Assembly (NCBI RefSeq): GCF_027924145.1
Contig: NZ_BRVP01000006.1
Location: 124,001 to 188,000, forward strand
DNA: 64,000 nt
Source: Neptunitalea chrysea
Lineage (GTDB): Bacteria; Bacteroidota; Bacteroidia; Flavobacteriales; Flavobacteriaceae
Reading direction: 5' to 3'
Below are positions 1 through 9,069 of this stretch, piece after piece. Both the position numbers and the translations under genes were made by a program. A model generated the notes under the pieces. It searched no databases. It worked only from the letters and a program-made list of their open reading frames with translations, and was not told where the DNA came from. Position 1 is the stretch's first letter. Each line of letters starts with the position of its first letter.

Positions 1-540
1 TGCTTAGCTATAGATGAGCAATTTTATATAAGTATGGCTATCTCCATAGCAATCTATAAAGCACTGTCAAAAATGGGAGTACCTAATTTATATATTAAAT
101 GGCCTAATGACATACTGTCACTTAATTGCAAAATTTGTGGCATTCTTATAGAGAGTATCATAAAACAAGACAAGTTGGTGTCAGTTATTGCAGGTGTTGG
201 GTTAAATGTAAATCAACTTGAGTTTGCTGGGTTGCAAAGTGTATCTTCTTTAAAACGATTAACAGGAGTATCATACAATGTAGAGGAAGTATTACATGAG
301 ATTATTAGTGAATTTTATGTAGTTATTAAGTTACTAGAAGACCAGAAACTAGAGGAGATTAAAAGTACCTATGAAAGTTTATTGTTTAGAAAAGACAAGC
401 CTTCAACATTTAAAGACATGAACGGCAATCTTTTTATGGGTTTTATAAGAAGGGTAAACAATATAGGTAAGTTGGTAATTGAGCTGGAGGATAGGGAAGA
501 AAAAGAATTTGACTTAAAAGAGGTGAAACTTTTATATTAA
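1..540 (+). CDS. birA: biotin--[acetyl-CoA-carboxylase] ligase, C-terminal part
   Basis: The reading frame is open from the first base, so the gene starts upstream of the window and 179 residues are seen. The enzyme activates biotin with ATP and attaches it to the biotin carboxyl carrier protein. The visible part holds the family signature KWPND, followed by a CKICGILIES stretch that matches the catalytic-lysine/GILIE region, then GVGLNVNQ. The N-terminal GRGR-type nucleotide loop lies outside the window. No DNA-binding domain can be judged. The gene ends 4 bp before a strong bidirectional terminator shared with the convergent SRPBCC gene. The identification is confident; the true start is unknown. 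Confidence 0.9.
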   Translation, partial: CLAIDEQFYISMAISIAIYKALSKMGVPNLYIKWPNDILSLNCKICGILIESIIKQDKLVSVIAGVGLNVNQLEFAGLQSVSSLKRLTGVSYNVEEVLHEIISEFYVVIKLLEDQKLEEIKSTYESLLFRKDKPSTFKDMNGNLFMGFIRRVNNIGKLVIELEDREEKEFDLKEVKLLY

Positions 541-572
541 AAAAAAACCGGAAAGGAACTTTCCGGTTTTTT
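541..572. terminator. bidirectional rho-independent terminator
   Basis: A 12-bp perfect stem (544-555 with 559-570) closes a GAA loop. It is flanked by an A-run on the left and a T-run on the right, so it can end transcription in both directions. It lies between the convergent birA and SRPBCC genes. Confidence 0.9.
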
Positions 573-578
573 GTGTGA

Positions 579-971
579 TTATAATTTAGACATATTTTCT
601 GTAAGTGTACCAATAAAATTAGTAATTGGACCTTTTATCATCATTCCCATCATTGCGTTAAATTGTCCTTCAAAAACTAATTGAGCTGTAGTTGTGTTGT
701 CATCTACTTTGGTAAGGTTGGCCGTTAGTGTAAAGGGTAGTTTATCACTAGCAGCACCTAAAATAACTTTATTAAACGGTTCGGTACTTTTAAGTTCTAA
801 TACAATTTCTGGCATTCCAGATAAAGCAAATAGAAACCTTTTTTCGTTTAACATTTCAAATTTGTTAATATTTGCAGGCATTAATTTTTCAAAATTCTTA
901 ACGTCGCTAAGTACATTAAAAAGTTCTTCCTGACTTTTAGAAACAGTTACCTCTGGGCTATCTATGTTCAT
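579..971 (-). CDS. SRPBCC (START-like) family protein
   Basis: This is a 130-residue cytosolic protein with no signal peptide. The pattern of an N-terminal strand (EVTVSKSQEELFNVLSDVKNF), an amphipathic strand series and a C-terminal helix fits the SRPBCC/polyketide-cyclase fold, which binds hydrophobic ligands in a deep pocket. The ligand cannot be read from the sequence. It follows pyrE on the same strand with about 50 bp between them, so the two are probably cotranscribed; a link to pyrimidine synthesis is not implied by the fold. The assignment to the fold is fairly sure, the role is unknown. Confidence 0.75.
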   Translation of the reverse strand: MNIDSPEVTVSKSQEELFNVLSDVKNFEKLMPANINKFEMLNEKRFLFALSGMPEIVLELKSTEPFNKVILGAASDKLPFTLTANLTKVDDNTTTAQLVFEGQFNAMMGMMIKGPITNFIGTLTENMSKL

Positions 972-1023
972 AATATTTTTTGTTATCTGTTAAAGATATA
1001 ATGCTTAATAAATAACACCAAAT

Positions 1024-1665
1024 TTATTGATTCCATTTATCTGGTGCTTCTCTCCACAATTGTAAAGCATCTACTTCGTCTTCGGTAATATACCCGGTGT
1101 TGGTAGCTTGTTCTAATAAGTGCATGTAATTACTTATTGTGTGTAATTCAACATTTGCCTCTTTAAAATTGTTATCGGCAATGGCAAATCCATATGAAAA
1201 TATAGCAATCATCCCTTTTACAATGGCTCCGGCATCTTTCAATGCTTTAACGGCATTTAAGCTGCTACCACCAGTGCTAATAAGGTCTTCTACTACCACT
1301 ACATTTTGACCCTTGTCTAAGAAACCTTCAATCTGGTTTTGTCTTCCATGTTTCTTAGGTTCAGGACGTACGTATACAAATGGGATTCCTAAATATTCGG
1401 CTACTAACATACCAATCCCTATAGCTCCGGTTGCTACACCTGCTATTACATCCGGCTTACCGTAAATGTTTTCAATTTGTTTCCCTATGTTCTCCCTAAC
1501 ATAATTTCTAATAGTAGGATAGGACAATATTACCCTGTTATCGCAATAAATTGGCGATTTCCATCCTGAACTCCATGTGAAAGGATTTTTTGGATTCAAC
1601 TTAATTGCATTAATTTGCAATAGGAGTTCAGCTGTTTTTTTAGCTGTATCTTTATCTAAAACCAT
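1024..1665 (-). CDS. pyrE: orotate phosphoribosyltransferase
   Basis: The 213-residue enzyme joins orotate to PRPP to make orotidine 5'-phosphate in UMP synthesis. The PRPP-binding signature VVVEDLISTGGS lies at residues 122-133, and the mobile catalytic loop KKHGRQNQIEG at 104-114. The length is normal for the family. The start codon is only 7 bp from the start of the divergent NUDIX gene. A TACATTTG match to the Bacteroidota -7 box sits at 1670-1677 on the minus strand, which would put the transcription start almost on the ATG, so the mRNA may be leaderless. Confidence in the function is high. Confidence 0.95.
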   Translation of the reverse strand: MVLDKDTAKKTAELLLQINAIKLNPKNPFTWSSGWKSPIYCDNRVILSYPTIRNYVRENIGKQIENIYGKPDVIAGVATGAIGIGMLVAEYLGIPFVYVRPEPKKHGRQNQIEGFLDKGQNVVVVEDLISTGGSSLNAVKALKDAGAIVKGMIAIFSYGFAIADNNFKEANVELHTISNYMHLLEQATNTGYITEDEVDALQLWREAPDKWNQ

Positions 1666-1672
1666 AGCACAA

Positions 1673-2278
1673 ATGTATGAAGTTTTTGTAAATGAACATC
1701 CAATTATTTTGATTAGTGAATTGAAAAAGGAGGATTCATTTAAATATTTTCTATTAGAAAATGTAGATTTATCAAAAGTTGTTAAAGATCTTAATAACGG
1801 AAATATGGATGCTGCATATTTGTATCACCCTGATAAAGATAAATTACTTAAGAAATTTAAGAATAAATTACCTGTTGTTTTGGCTGCTGGAGGGGTGGTG
1901 AAAAATAAAAAAGGAGAAATTCTTTTTATTTTTAGAAATGGGAAATGGGATTTGGCTAAAGGAAAACTTGATAAGAATGAAAAAATTTATGATGCGGCTA
2001 TTAGAGAAGTAGAAGAGGAAACGGGCGTTAAAAATTTAAAGCTTGACGGATACTTTAAAACTACGTATCATATTTTTAAAAGAAACGGGGAGTATAGATT
2101 AAAAGAAACCCATTGGTACTATATGAAATCTTCGTACACAGGTAAATTAAAACCTCAGTTAGAAGAAGGTATTACCAAAGTAGAGTGGAAAAATCCTGAA
2201 GATATAAAAGAGGCTTTAACTAATACATATCCAAATATTATAAAGTTATTTGAAGAGATAGAGGTATCGGTAGACTAA
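1673..2278 (+). CDS. NUDIX hydrolase
   Basis: This is a 201-residue protein with a full Nudix box, GX5EX7REVEEETGV, at residues 97-119, which holds the metal-binding glutamates for cleavage of a nucleoside diphosphate linked to another group. The substrate is not evident. About 65 residues before the Nudix fold form an N-terminal extension typical of flavobacterial relatives. I chose the ATG at 1673 because MYEVFVNEHP looks like a normal N-terminus, while an upstream alternative would run into pyrE. The usual proline of WDLPKG is alanine here (WDLAKG). It is convergent with the M14 peptidase gene, with one base between the stops. Confidence 0.85.
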   Translation: MYEVFVNEHPIILISELKKEDSFKYFLLENVDLSKVVKDLNNGNMDAAYLYHPDKDKLLKKFKNKLPVVLAAGGVVKNKKGEILFIFRNGKWDLAKGKLDKNEKIYDAAIREVEEETGVKNLKLDGYFKTTYHIFKRNGEYRLKETHWYYMKSSYTGKLKPQLEEGITKVEWKNPEDIKEALTNTYPNIIKLFEEIEVSVD

Positions 2279-2279
2279 T

Positions 2280-4037
2280 TTAGTCTACCGGTACTTCTAT
2301 TCTATATATAGGATATCTTAAATGTGCTTTTTCGTAATATTTGGAGTTCATATATATCCAATCAAGTTGTGTTCTCCAATGATTTGAGAATGCTGTATCT
2401 GTTTCTTTTTTAGTTAAAAATTCTTTTTTTAACTTCGGATTTTTGTCTAAAATTTCAATGGCTAAATCTTCGAATACATAAGGTGAATAATGTTCTTTTT
2501 CCTGTAGAATCATATCAAAAAAGTTCCAATTGAAGAATGAATCTGTAGCTTCAGGTTCAAGAGTTTCTAAAAGATATCTTTTTCCTTTCTGATCTACTTT
2601 AACTATAACATCTCCTTCTTTTATTAAAATGCTATCTTTTTTAGGAGTAACCTTGGTGGCATAATGTAAATAGTGACCTTCGTATGCGTTATGAACCGTT
2701 TGGAAATCTTTAATTTTATAATAGGTAACATAGGCAGTGGAATCTTCCTTCATAACCCGTATGGTTATTTTATTCTTTTTTAATTTCTCAATAATAGGAT
2801 ACCAGCCTTTAGGTATTATATAAGCCTCCGGAACCTTTATTTTTTTAACAGGTTTGTAGTAGTTATAATATTTTATGTTGGTTGTAAGGGGGTTATCTCT
2901 ATTATATTTAAGTCGGGGTAAACCAGTTATTTCGCTAACTAAAGTATCTGCTCTAAATCCTTTAAATTTTAATGAGGTATATTTGGTAGAGTCTAGTTCC
3001 CAAGTGATAGGGTAGTAGGTGTCTTGTGCTATTTTTTCAAAAGCCATTGTTCGTAAGTCGGCAATTCGTTTGGACTGATTATCGGTTATATTAATTACCG
3101 ATTTCATAAGTTCATACGTGCCTTCAACTCTTGCTTTGTACGATTTTAGCATGTGCGTTTCTATCATTAACCCTAAAGTATTCCAAAGTGTTGTATATCC
3201 AGTAGAATATCTTGGATAATCCATAAATTGAGGAAAACCTACTTCGGGAACTTGATTGAATACGTTTACATAAGGAGTAATGTCTAAATTCTTTTGTGTT
3301 AAAGAATCTACAAGTGCTGGCATAAATTCGGTTTGTACATAGTTGCCTAAACTTCCTTGTAGTTTATTGTGTTGCGTAAACAAATGAGTTAAGGTGTATT
3401 GATAATCTGCACCGTTACTTACGTGATTATCAATAAAAACATCTGGTTGAACCTGATGGTATATAGCAGCAAACGACTCCATGTTTCTAGAGTCCATTTT
3501 AATAAAATCTCTATTTAAATCGTAATTTCTGGCATTACCTCTAAAACCATACGTTTCTGGTCCGTTTTGGTTAACCCTTGTAGTGCTATTTCTTTGTAAT
3601 GCACCTCCTATATTGTACACAGGGATGGCTACTATAATGGTGTTTTCTGGAGGAGTAATTTGTCTTTGAGCCAGATTTCTCATTAGAATCATGGTAGCGT
3701 CTATACCATCACTTTCACCGGGGTGAATACCGTTGTTAATAAGTAATATTCGTTTATTTTCTTTTCTGAGATTTATAAAATTAAAATCACCTTTAGGGTT
3801 ATATACCACAATGTGCAATGGTTCGCCACTGTCTGTAGTTCCCATAGTTTGCAGGCTTACCGTAGTGTACGAATTGGCTAACTCTTTATAAAAAGAAACA
3901 ACCTCTTCATAAGTGGCAGTTTGTTCTCCTTCCGAACTCTCAAATAAGGTGATAAAACTATCCTTTTTAGTAACCGAATCATCTCGGCAACCTGTAAGCA
4001 TTAATATTGAAAGTAATATAAGTAGTAAGCGTTGCAT
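2280..4037 (-). CDS. M14-family zinc carboxypeptidase, lipoprotein
   Basis: The 585-residue protein opens with a lipoprotein signal (MQRLLLILLSILMLTGC, lipobox cysteine at 17), so it is exported and membrane-anchored. The M14 metallocarboxypeptidase domain follows: the HPGE zinc motif at 105-108, the NRDF substrate-binding stretch near 175-178 and the third zinc ligand in DNHVSNG (His205). It probably trims peptides in the periplasm or at the cell surface. About 280 C-terminal residues have no recognised fold from inspection. It is the last gene of a ddl-coaD-M14 run on the minus strand. Confidence 0.85.
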   Translation of the reverse strand: MQRLLLILLSILMLTGCRDDSVTKKDSFITLFESSEGEQTATYEEVVSFYKELANSYTTVSLQTMGTTDSGEPLHIVVYNPKGDFNFINLRKENKRILLINNGIHPGESDGIDATMILMRNLAQRQITPPENTIIVAIPVYNIGGALQRNSTTRVNQNGPETYGFRGNARNYDLNRDFIKMDSRNMESFAAIYHQVQPDVFIDNHVSNGADYQYTLTHLFTQHNKLQGSLGNYVQTEFMPALVDSLTQKNLDITPYVNVFNQVPEVGFPQFMDYPRYSTGYTTLWNTLGLMIETHMLKSYKARVEGTYELMKSVINITDNQSKRIADLRTMAFEKIAQDTYYPITWELDSTKYTSLKFKGFRADTLVSEITGLPRLKYNRDNPLTTNIKYYNYYKPVKKIKVPEAYIIPKGWYPIIEKLKKNKITIRVMKEDSTAYVTYYKIKDFQTVHNAYEGHYLHYATKVTPKKDSILIKEGDVIVKVDQKGKRYLLETLEPEATDSFFNWNFFDMILQEKEHYSPYVFEDLAIEILDKNPKLKKEFLTKKETDTAFSNHWRTQLDWIYMNSKYYEKAHLRYPIYRIEVPVD

Positions 4038-4090
4038 AGTCAGTAATTAAAAATATGTGATATATATTATACCCAAAAAAAATGTATTGG

Positions 4091-4543
4091 TTAAAATTTA
4101 ACACTATCCGGAACCAACACTGTATAGTCTCCATTATTTCTGATAACATCTCTAACAATAGAAGATGAAATAAATGAAGTCTTGGCAGCTGTAAGCAAAA
4201 ATACAGTTTCTATATAAGAGAGCTTTCTATTGGTATGTGCAATAGCTTTTTCAAATTCAAAATCAGCCGGATTTCTCAATCCTCTTAATATGAAATCGGC
4301 ATCAACCTCTTTACAAAAGTCAACCGTTAATCCTTTATAGGTAGTTACTTTAACAATAGGCTCATCCTTAAATGCGTTTTCAATAAACTTTTTACGTTCT
4401 TCTAATGAAAACATATAATTCTTATCCGAGTTAATGCCAATGGCAACTATAACCTCATCAAAAAGTTTACATCCTCTTTTTATAATATCGTAATGACCTA
4501 ATGTTATAGGATCAAAAGATCCCGGAAAAATGGCTCGTTTCAT
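4091..4543 (-). CDS. coaD: phosphopantetheine adenylyltransferase
   Basis: The 150-residue enzyme makes dephospho-CoA from 4'-phosphopantetheine and ATP, the fourth step of CoA synthesis. The nucleotidyltransferase signature is complete: FPGSFDPITLGH with TLGH at 14-17, RGLR at 87-90 and SSSIVRD at 126-132. The length is typical. It lies between ddl and the M14 peptidase with short gaps (26 and 53 bp), so it is probably transcribed from the ddl promoter. Confidence 0.96.
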   Translation of the reverse strand: MKRAIFPGSFDPITLGHYDIIKRGCKLFDEVIVAIGINSDKNYMFSLEERKKFIENAFKDEPIVKVTTYKGLTVDFCKEVDADFILRGLRNPADFEFEKAIAHTNRKLSYIETVFLLTAAKTSFISSSIVRDVIRNNGDYTVLVPDSVKF

Positions 4544-4569
4544 AATTACATTCTTTATGCTACTTTACG

Positions 4570-5547
4570 CTATTTTAAAGTTGCCATTTCTATGGCGTTT
4601 TCAAATAATTCGGGTAATGTAATACCAGCTTTGGCTGCTTGCTGTGGCAATATACTCGCTTCTGTAAGTCCGGGTATGGTATTTACTTCCAGTAAGTATG
4701 GGGTGTCTTCAATAAAAATAAACTCACTTCTGCTAAAACCGCTCATTTTTAAAACTTTATAAATAAGTTTGGCAACAGTACTTACATTACTTTCTTGTGT
4801 AAGAGAAATTCTTGCAGGTGTAATCTCTTGTGATTTACCTAAATATTTGGCTTCGTAATCAAAGAAATCATTTTCGCTAACAATCTCTGTAATAGGAAGT
4901 ACGGTTACAGTACCTTGGTAATTAATAACCCCTACAGATACTTCTGTACCAGAAAGAAACGATTCGATAATAATTTCATCATCTTCTTTAAAGGCAACTT
5001 CAATAGCATTCATCATGTCTTCTGCTTTGTGCACTTTAGTTACCCCAAAACTACTTCCGGCATTGTTAGCCTTAACAAAACAAGGTAGCCCTACTTTATC
5101 TACTATAGTAGCAACTTCAATAGCGTCTCCTTTATTTACATAAAAAGATGTAGCCGTTTTAATTCCGTATGGTTTTAAAATAGCCAATAAATCTCTTTTA
5201 TTAAAAGTAGTAGCAGCCTGATAAAAACCACAACTGGTTTGTGGAATTCCTAGTAAGGCAAAATAAGCTTGCATATAACCATTTTCTCCCGGGCTGCCAT
5301 GAATAGCATTAAATACCACATCAAAAGTAATTTTAGTGTCATTAGCTGTAACCGAGAAATCGTTCTTATCAATAGGATATTCAATGTCATTATCATCTAC
5401 ATAAACCCATTTTTCTTTAAAAATATGAACACGAAATGCATGGTACTTTTCTTTTGGTAAGTGCTGGTATACAACGTTTCCACTTTTCAAGGAAATTTGG
5501 TATTCACTTGAAAAACCACCCATAATTATGGCAATGTTTTTTTTCAT
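4570..5547 (-). CDS. ddl: D-alanine--D-alanine ligase
   Basis: The 325-residue ATP-grasp enzyme makes the D-Ala-D-Ala dipeptide for peptidoglycan. Visible family features are HGSPGENG at 83-90, the ATP-grasp strand VKANNAGSSFGV at 158-169 and the metal-binding LLEVNTIPGLTE at 285-296. The length and N-terminus (MKKNIAIIMGGFSSEYQISL) are standard. It heads the ddl-coaD-M14 run and is divergent from the PASTA-protein gene. The 143-bp intergenic region holds a small 6-bp hairpin near 5610 but no clear promoter towards ddl. Confidence 0.96.
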   Translation of the reverse strand: MKKNIAIIMGGFSSEYQISLKSGNVVYQHLPKEKYHAFRVHIFKEKWVYVDDNDIEYPIDKNDFSVTANDTKITFDVVFNAIHGSPGENGYMQAYFALLGIPQTSCGFYQAATTFNKRDLLAILKPYGIKTATSFYVNKGDAIEVATIVDKVGLPCFVKANNAGSSFGVTKVHKAEDMMNAIEVAFKEDDEIIIESFLSGTEVSVGVINYQGTVTVLPITEIVSENDFFDYEAKYLGKSQEITPARISLTQESNVSTVAKLIYKVLKMSGFSRSEFIFIEDTPYLLEVNTIPGLTEASILPQQAAKAGITLPELFENAIEMATLK

Positions 5548-5685
5548 AGGGCGTTACTACTGGTATATAAGTTAATTAAACCCGAAAGTCGAGATACAAT
5601 AGCTCTGAGACTAGCCTCAGAAGTCGATTTCTTATTTCAAAAGTATCTATAAAATTTGAAAGGGTAAAAAGAAAACACTTTTATA

Positions 5686-5693
5686 TATATTTG
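5686..5693 (+). promoter_or_regulatory. candidate -7 promoter element of the PASTA/rluD operon
   Basis: TATATTTG matches the Bacteroidota TAnnTTTG element and lies 15 bp before the gene start. The nearest upstream TTG is 27 bp away, too far for a good -33 box, so only the -7 element is supported. Confidence 0.4.
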
Positions 5694-5708
5694 CTAAATA
5701 AAATAACT

Positions 5709-6350
5709 ATGATGAATTTTATAAAGTTTCTTTTCAGTAAGACCTTTTTAATACAGATAGGTCTTGCTCTTGTAGCACTTTGCTTATTTATTTTTATTGT
5801 GTTGCAATGGTTAGACAGTACCACAAACCATGGTGAGTTTGTAGTAGTTCCTGATCTTTCAAAAATGTCGTTACGAGTGGCAAAAGAAATGACCGAAAAA
5901 GAAACCTTACGAATAGAAGTTTCTGACTCTGCAGAATACAATCCTAATGTGCCTAGATATGCAGTGATTAGTCAGGAACCCAAGGCAGGAGAACATGTAA
6001 AAGAGCACCGAAAGGTATATGTACGTATTAACCCGTCTGGTTACAGAAAGGTTACTTTACCGCAGCTTAAACAGTTGACCAAGAGAAATGCACAAGCCAT
6101 GCTTAAGGCCATAGGACTAGAAATAGGAGAAGTTGAGTATGTAGATGATATTGGTAAGGACATGGTGTTAGGTGCGTTGCATAAAGGGGATACCATTTAT
6201 GCCGGAGATAAATTTCAAAAAACTTCAGTAATCGATTTAATATGTGGAAATGGAATTGATCCGGATGCTCCAAAATTTGGAGAACCTGTAATTGATTCTC
6301 TTCAACAAGTAAAAATAGACTCTATAAATACTATAAATGCAGGAGAATAA
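5709..6350 (+). CDS. membrane-anchored PASTA-domain protein
   Basis: This is a protein of about 213 residues with one N-terminal membrane segment (residues ~10-35) and an outside part built of PASTA-like repeats: VVVPDLSKMSLRVAKEM, then VTLPQLKQLTKRNAQAM, then a shorter third unit. PASTA domains in penicillin-binding proteins and Ser/Thr kinases bind peptidoglycan-related ligands; here there is no enzyme domain. Adjacent ATGs at 5709 and 5712 are both possible starts. The stop overlaps the start of the pseudouridine synthase gene by 14 bp, so the two are translated from one mRNA. The divergent neighbour is ddl, a cell-wall gene. Confidence 0.8.
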   Translation: MMNFIKFLFSKTFLIQIGLALVALCLFIFIVLQWLDSTTNHGEFVVVPDLSKMSLRVAKEMTEKETLRIEVSDSAEYNPNVPRYAVISQEPKAGEHVKEHRKVYVRINPSGYRKVTLPQLKQLTKRNAQAMLKAIGLEIGEVEYVDDIGKDMVLGALHKGDTIYAGDKFQKTSVIDLICGNGIDPDAPKFGEPVIDSLQQVKIDSINTINAGE

Positions 6351-7380
6351 GACTAATAACGAGGCAGAATTTAATGACGATGAGCTTTATGAGCATTACA
6401 GCTTTAAAGCCGATAAAGGACAACAGCCTTTTCGTATAGACAAGTTTTTAATGAACCGTATAGAGAATGCTACGCGAAATAAAATTCAGCAAGCAGCTAA
6501 AAACGGTAATATCTATGTGAATGATGTTGCCGTAAAACAAAACTATAAGGTTAAGGCTTTTGATGAAATTAAAGTTCTTTTTGAACACCCACCACACGAA
6601 TATTTACTTACTCCTGAAAATATTTCTTTAGATATAGTATATGAAGATGATCAGCTATTAGTAGTAAATAAACCTGCCGGTATGGTGGTACATCCGGGGC
6701 ATGGCAATTATTCGGGAACACTTATAAATGCTCTTATATATCATTTTGAAAACTTACCGTTAAATAGTAACGAACGCCCTGGTTTAGTACACCGTATTGA
6801 TAAAGATACCAGTGGTCTGTTGGTAGTTGCTAAAACGGAGCATGCCTTAAGTTATTTGTCTAAACAGTTTTTTAATAAAACTTCTGAAAGAGAATATATA
6901 GCCCTTGTTTGGGGTACTTTTGAAGAAGAGGAAGGTACTGTTACCGGACATATAGGAAGGCATTTGAAAAACAGACTTCAGATGGATGTTTTTCCGAATG
7001 GTGAATATGGTAAAGAAGCGGTAACACATTATAAGGTAGTAGAAAGGTTTGGTTATATAACCATGGTAAATTGTACCCTTGAAACTGGTAGAACGCACCA
7101 AATACGGGCACATATGAAACATATTGGGCATACCTTGTTTAATGATGAGCGCTATGGAGGAGAACGAATTCTTAAAGGAACTACCTTTACTAAATACAAA
7201 CAGTTTGTAGATAATTGTTTTAAATTATTACCACGTCAGGCGCTACATGCCAAAACCCTTGGTTTTGAACATCCAACTACGGGTGAGTTTATGCGTTTTA
7301 CGTCTGATTTACCCTCCGATATGCAAGAATGTATAGAAAAGTGGCGTACCTATGCAAAACACATAAACGATATAGAATAG
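6337..7380 (+). CDS. RluA/RluD-family 23S rRNA pseudouridine synthase
   Basis: The 347-residue enzyme turns uridine into pseudouridine in RNA. An S4 RNA-binding domain lies at residues 33-80 (RIDKFLMNRIENATRNKIQQ), followed by the RluA-type catalytic domain with HRIDKDTSGLLVVAK at 152-166; the catalytic aspartate is Asp155. The S4 domain and length resemble RluD, which modifies helix 69 of 23S rRNA, but the exact target cannot be read. It overlaps the end of the PASTA gene, a common pairing in Flavobacteriia. Confidence 0.9.
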   Translation: MQENKTNNEAEFNDDELYEHYSFKADKGQQPFRIDKFLMNRIENATRNKIQQAAKNGNIYVNDVAVKQNYKVKAFDEIKVLFEHPPHEYLLTPENISLDIVYEDDQLLVVNKPAGMVVHPGHGNYSGTLINALIYHFENLPLNSNERPGLVHRIDKDTSGLLVVAKTEHALSYLSKQFFNKTSEREYIALVWGTFEEEEGTVTGHIGRHLKNRLQMDVFPNGEYGKEAVTHYKVVERFGYITMVNCTLETGRTHQIRAHMKHIGHTLFNDERYGGERILKGTTFTKYKQFVDNCFKLLPRQALHAKTLGFEHPTTGEFMRFTSDLPSDMQECIEKWRTYAKHINDIE

Positions 7381-7430
7381 ATGGTATCGTAAAAATTGAT
7401 ACAGCTATAATAATAATCTAAATAATTACA

Positions 7431-7461
7431 TTGTTTCTGCTTTTTTGGCTGTTTATCTTTG
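7431..7461 (+). promoter_or_regulatory. candidate promoter of yaaA
   Basis: TTG at 7431-7433 and TATCTTTG at 7454-7461 are separated by 20 bp, a good match to the Bacteroidota sigma factor consensus. Transcription would start near 7466-7468 and give a leader of about 90 nt before yaaA. Confidence 0.6.
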
Positions 7462-7555
7462 TAAATGAAAATAGATAATATGTTACTAACAGTCGGGTTA
7501 TTTTTAACTATGATAGCCTGATATATTAGCTTAAATTGTAAGAAATACATACGTT

Positions 7556-8317
7556 ATGAAAATAGTTGTCTCTCCGGCCAAATCGTTAGATTATGATAGC
7601 AAGCTTCCTTTTGAGGAATATACGGTACCTTTTTTTTTAAAAGAAGCAGAACGTTTAAATAGTTTATTGAAAAAGCAATCACCTAAAATGTTATCTGAAT
7701 TAATGGGGATTTCAGATAAACTGGCCGAGCTTAACTGGCAACGTAATCAAGATTTTCATGTACCGTTTACTTTAGAGAATGCTAGGCCGGCTATGTATGC
7801 GTTTAACGGAGATGTGTATACAGGATTGGATGCTTATACTATTCCTAAGGAAAAATTAGACACATTACAAGATACTTTGCGCATACTATCTGGTTTATAT
7901 GGGGTTTTAAAACCGTTAGATTTAATGCAGCCGTACCGTTTAGAAATGGGAACCAAGTTTTCTGTAGGGAAGAACAAAGACTTATATGAATTTTGGAAAA
8001 AAAAAGTAACCAAAAAACTAAATGAAGAAGTAGCGGAGGGAGAAATTTTTTTAAATCTGGCCAGCAATGAATACTTTGGAGCAGTGGATACTAAGGCTTT
8101 AAAAGTGCCTGTTATTACTCCGGTATTTAAAGATTGGAAAGGAGATAAATTAAAAATTATCAGCTTTTATGCTAAAAAAGCCAGAGGTTCTATGGTTCGC
8201 TACATTATTGATAATAATGTAACTACTTTAGAAGAATTAAAAGGCTTTAATTATGACGGATATGGATTTAGTGAAGAATATACTACCAAGAAAAATGAAT
8301 TGGTATTTGTAAGATAA
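7556..8317 (+). CDS. yaaA: peroxide stress protein YaaA (UPF0246/DUF328)
   Basis: The 253-residue protein starts [13 protein letters not shown], the standard opening of the YaaA family, and keeps the family patterns [11 protein letters not shown] (~81-91), [24 protein letters not shown] and [11 protein letters not shown]. In E. coli YaaA lowers damage from hydrogen peroxide by limiting free intracellular iron and binds DNA. The length is normal. It is preceded by its own promoter and followed after 19 bp by the TPR membrane protein gene. Confidence 0.92.
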   Translation: MKIVVSPAKSLDYDSKLPFEEYTVPFFLKEAERLNSLLKKQSPKMLSELMGISDKLAELNWQRNQDFHVPFTLENARPAMYAFNGDVYTGLDAYTIPKEKLDTLQDTLRILSGLYGVLKPLDLMQPYRLEMGTKFSVGKNKDLYEFWKKKVTKKLNEEVAEGEIFLNLASNEYFGAVDTKALKVPVITPVFKDWKGDKLKIISFYAKKARGSMVRYIIDNNVTTLEELKGFNYDGYGFSEEYTTKKNELVFVR

Positions 8318-8336
8318 AGGTTATCTTGTAGCTATT

Positions 8337-9062
8337 ATGTATTATTATATAGGTCTTGCATTAAACGCGTTTTGTATTTACCATGCTTATAAGAATGGTA
8401 AGGAATATTATTGGTTTTTTATTATTCTCTTTCTTCCTGGTATAGGTGGACTTATTTATTTGTTTACTCAAGTATCATTTGCAAAAACATCTGTATCCAT
8501 ATCTACGGAGCAAGCCGTAAATGCTATCTACCCAGCAAAACGAGTTAATAATCTTGAAAAGCAATTGGAGTTTTTAGATACTTTTGAAAACCGAATTATG
8601 CTAGCAGATGCCTATGCTCAGAATCAACGTTATGAAGAGGCTAGGGATATGTATTTAAGCGCTTTAAAAGGAAACTATGAGAACGATTATTATGGCGTAG
8701 CCAATTTAATTAAAGTATATGATGCTTTAGAGGAGTATGATAAGGTGATAGCATATACACAGAAAATTATTAATAAGGTAGAGTTTAAGCAGTCGGAGTA
8801 TCAATTTTTATATGCTAAGGCATTAGAAAAATTAGGCAAAACAACGAAGGCTGAGCAAGAATTAATGAAAGTAAATATACCTTATAAAAATTATGGGGAG
8901 CGCTATTATTTAGCTCAATTTTTAATTGAAAGAAGCAAAATTACTGAAGCAAAGGAAATTTTAGAAGATATACTTTCGGAGTCTAAGCACATGCAACGCA
9001 AAAACTATCGTAAAAACAGTCTGGTCTTTTCTAAGGTAAGAGAGTTGCTAAATACACTTTGA
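8337..9062 (+). CDS. membrane-anchored tetratricopeptide-repeat protein
   Basis: The 241-residue protein has two hydrophobic segments near the N-terminus (residues ~1-18 and 26-45), then a helical region from about residue 75 with TPR-like repeats (ADAYAQNQRYEEARDMYLSA, LIKVYDALEEYDKVIAYTQK, YAKALEKLGKTTKAEQELMK). TPRs form protein-binding scaffolds; the partner is unknown. It is 19 bp downstream of yaaA and 7 bp upstream of the glycosylase-like gene, so it is probably part of that transcript. No specific function is claimed. Confidence 0.7.
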   Translation: MYYYIGLALNAFCIYHAYKNGKEYYWFFIILFLPGIGGLIYLFTQVSFAKTSVSISTEQAVNAIYPAKRVNNLEKQLEFLDTFENRIMLADAYAQNQRYEEARDMYLSALKGNYENDYYGVANLIKVYDALEEYDKVIAYTQKIINKVEFKQSEYQFLYAKALEKLGKTTKAEQELMKVNIPYKNYGERYYLAQFLIERSKITEAKEILEDILSESKHMQRKNYRKNSLVFSKVRELLNTL

Positions 9063-9069
9063 GGCATTT

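Noticed and set aside
1577-1672. Upstream extension of the NUDIX protein
   Set aside because: It lies fully inside pyrE on the other strand, and MYEVFVNEHP at 1673 is a normal family start.
7465-7521. Tiny hydrophobic frame MKIDNMLLTVGLFLTMIA before yaaA
   Set aside because: Its first ATG lies at or before the predicted transcription start and nothing else supports translation.
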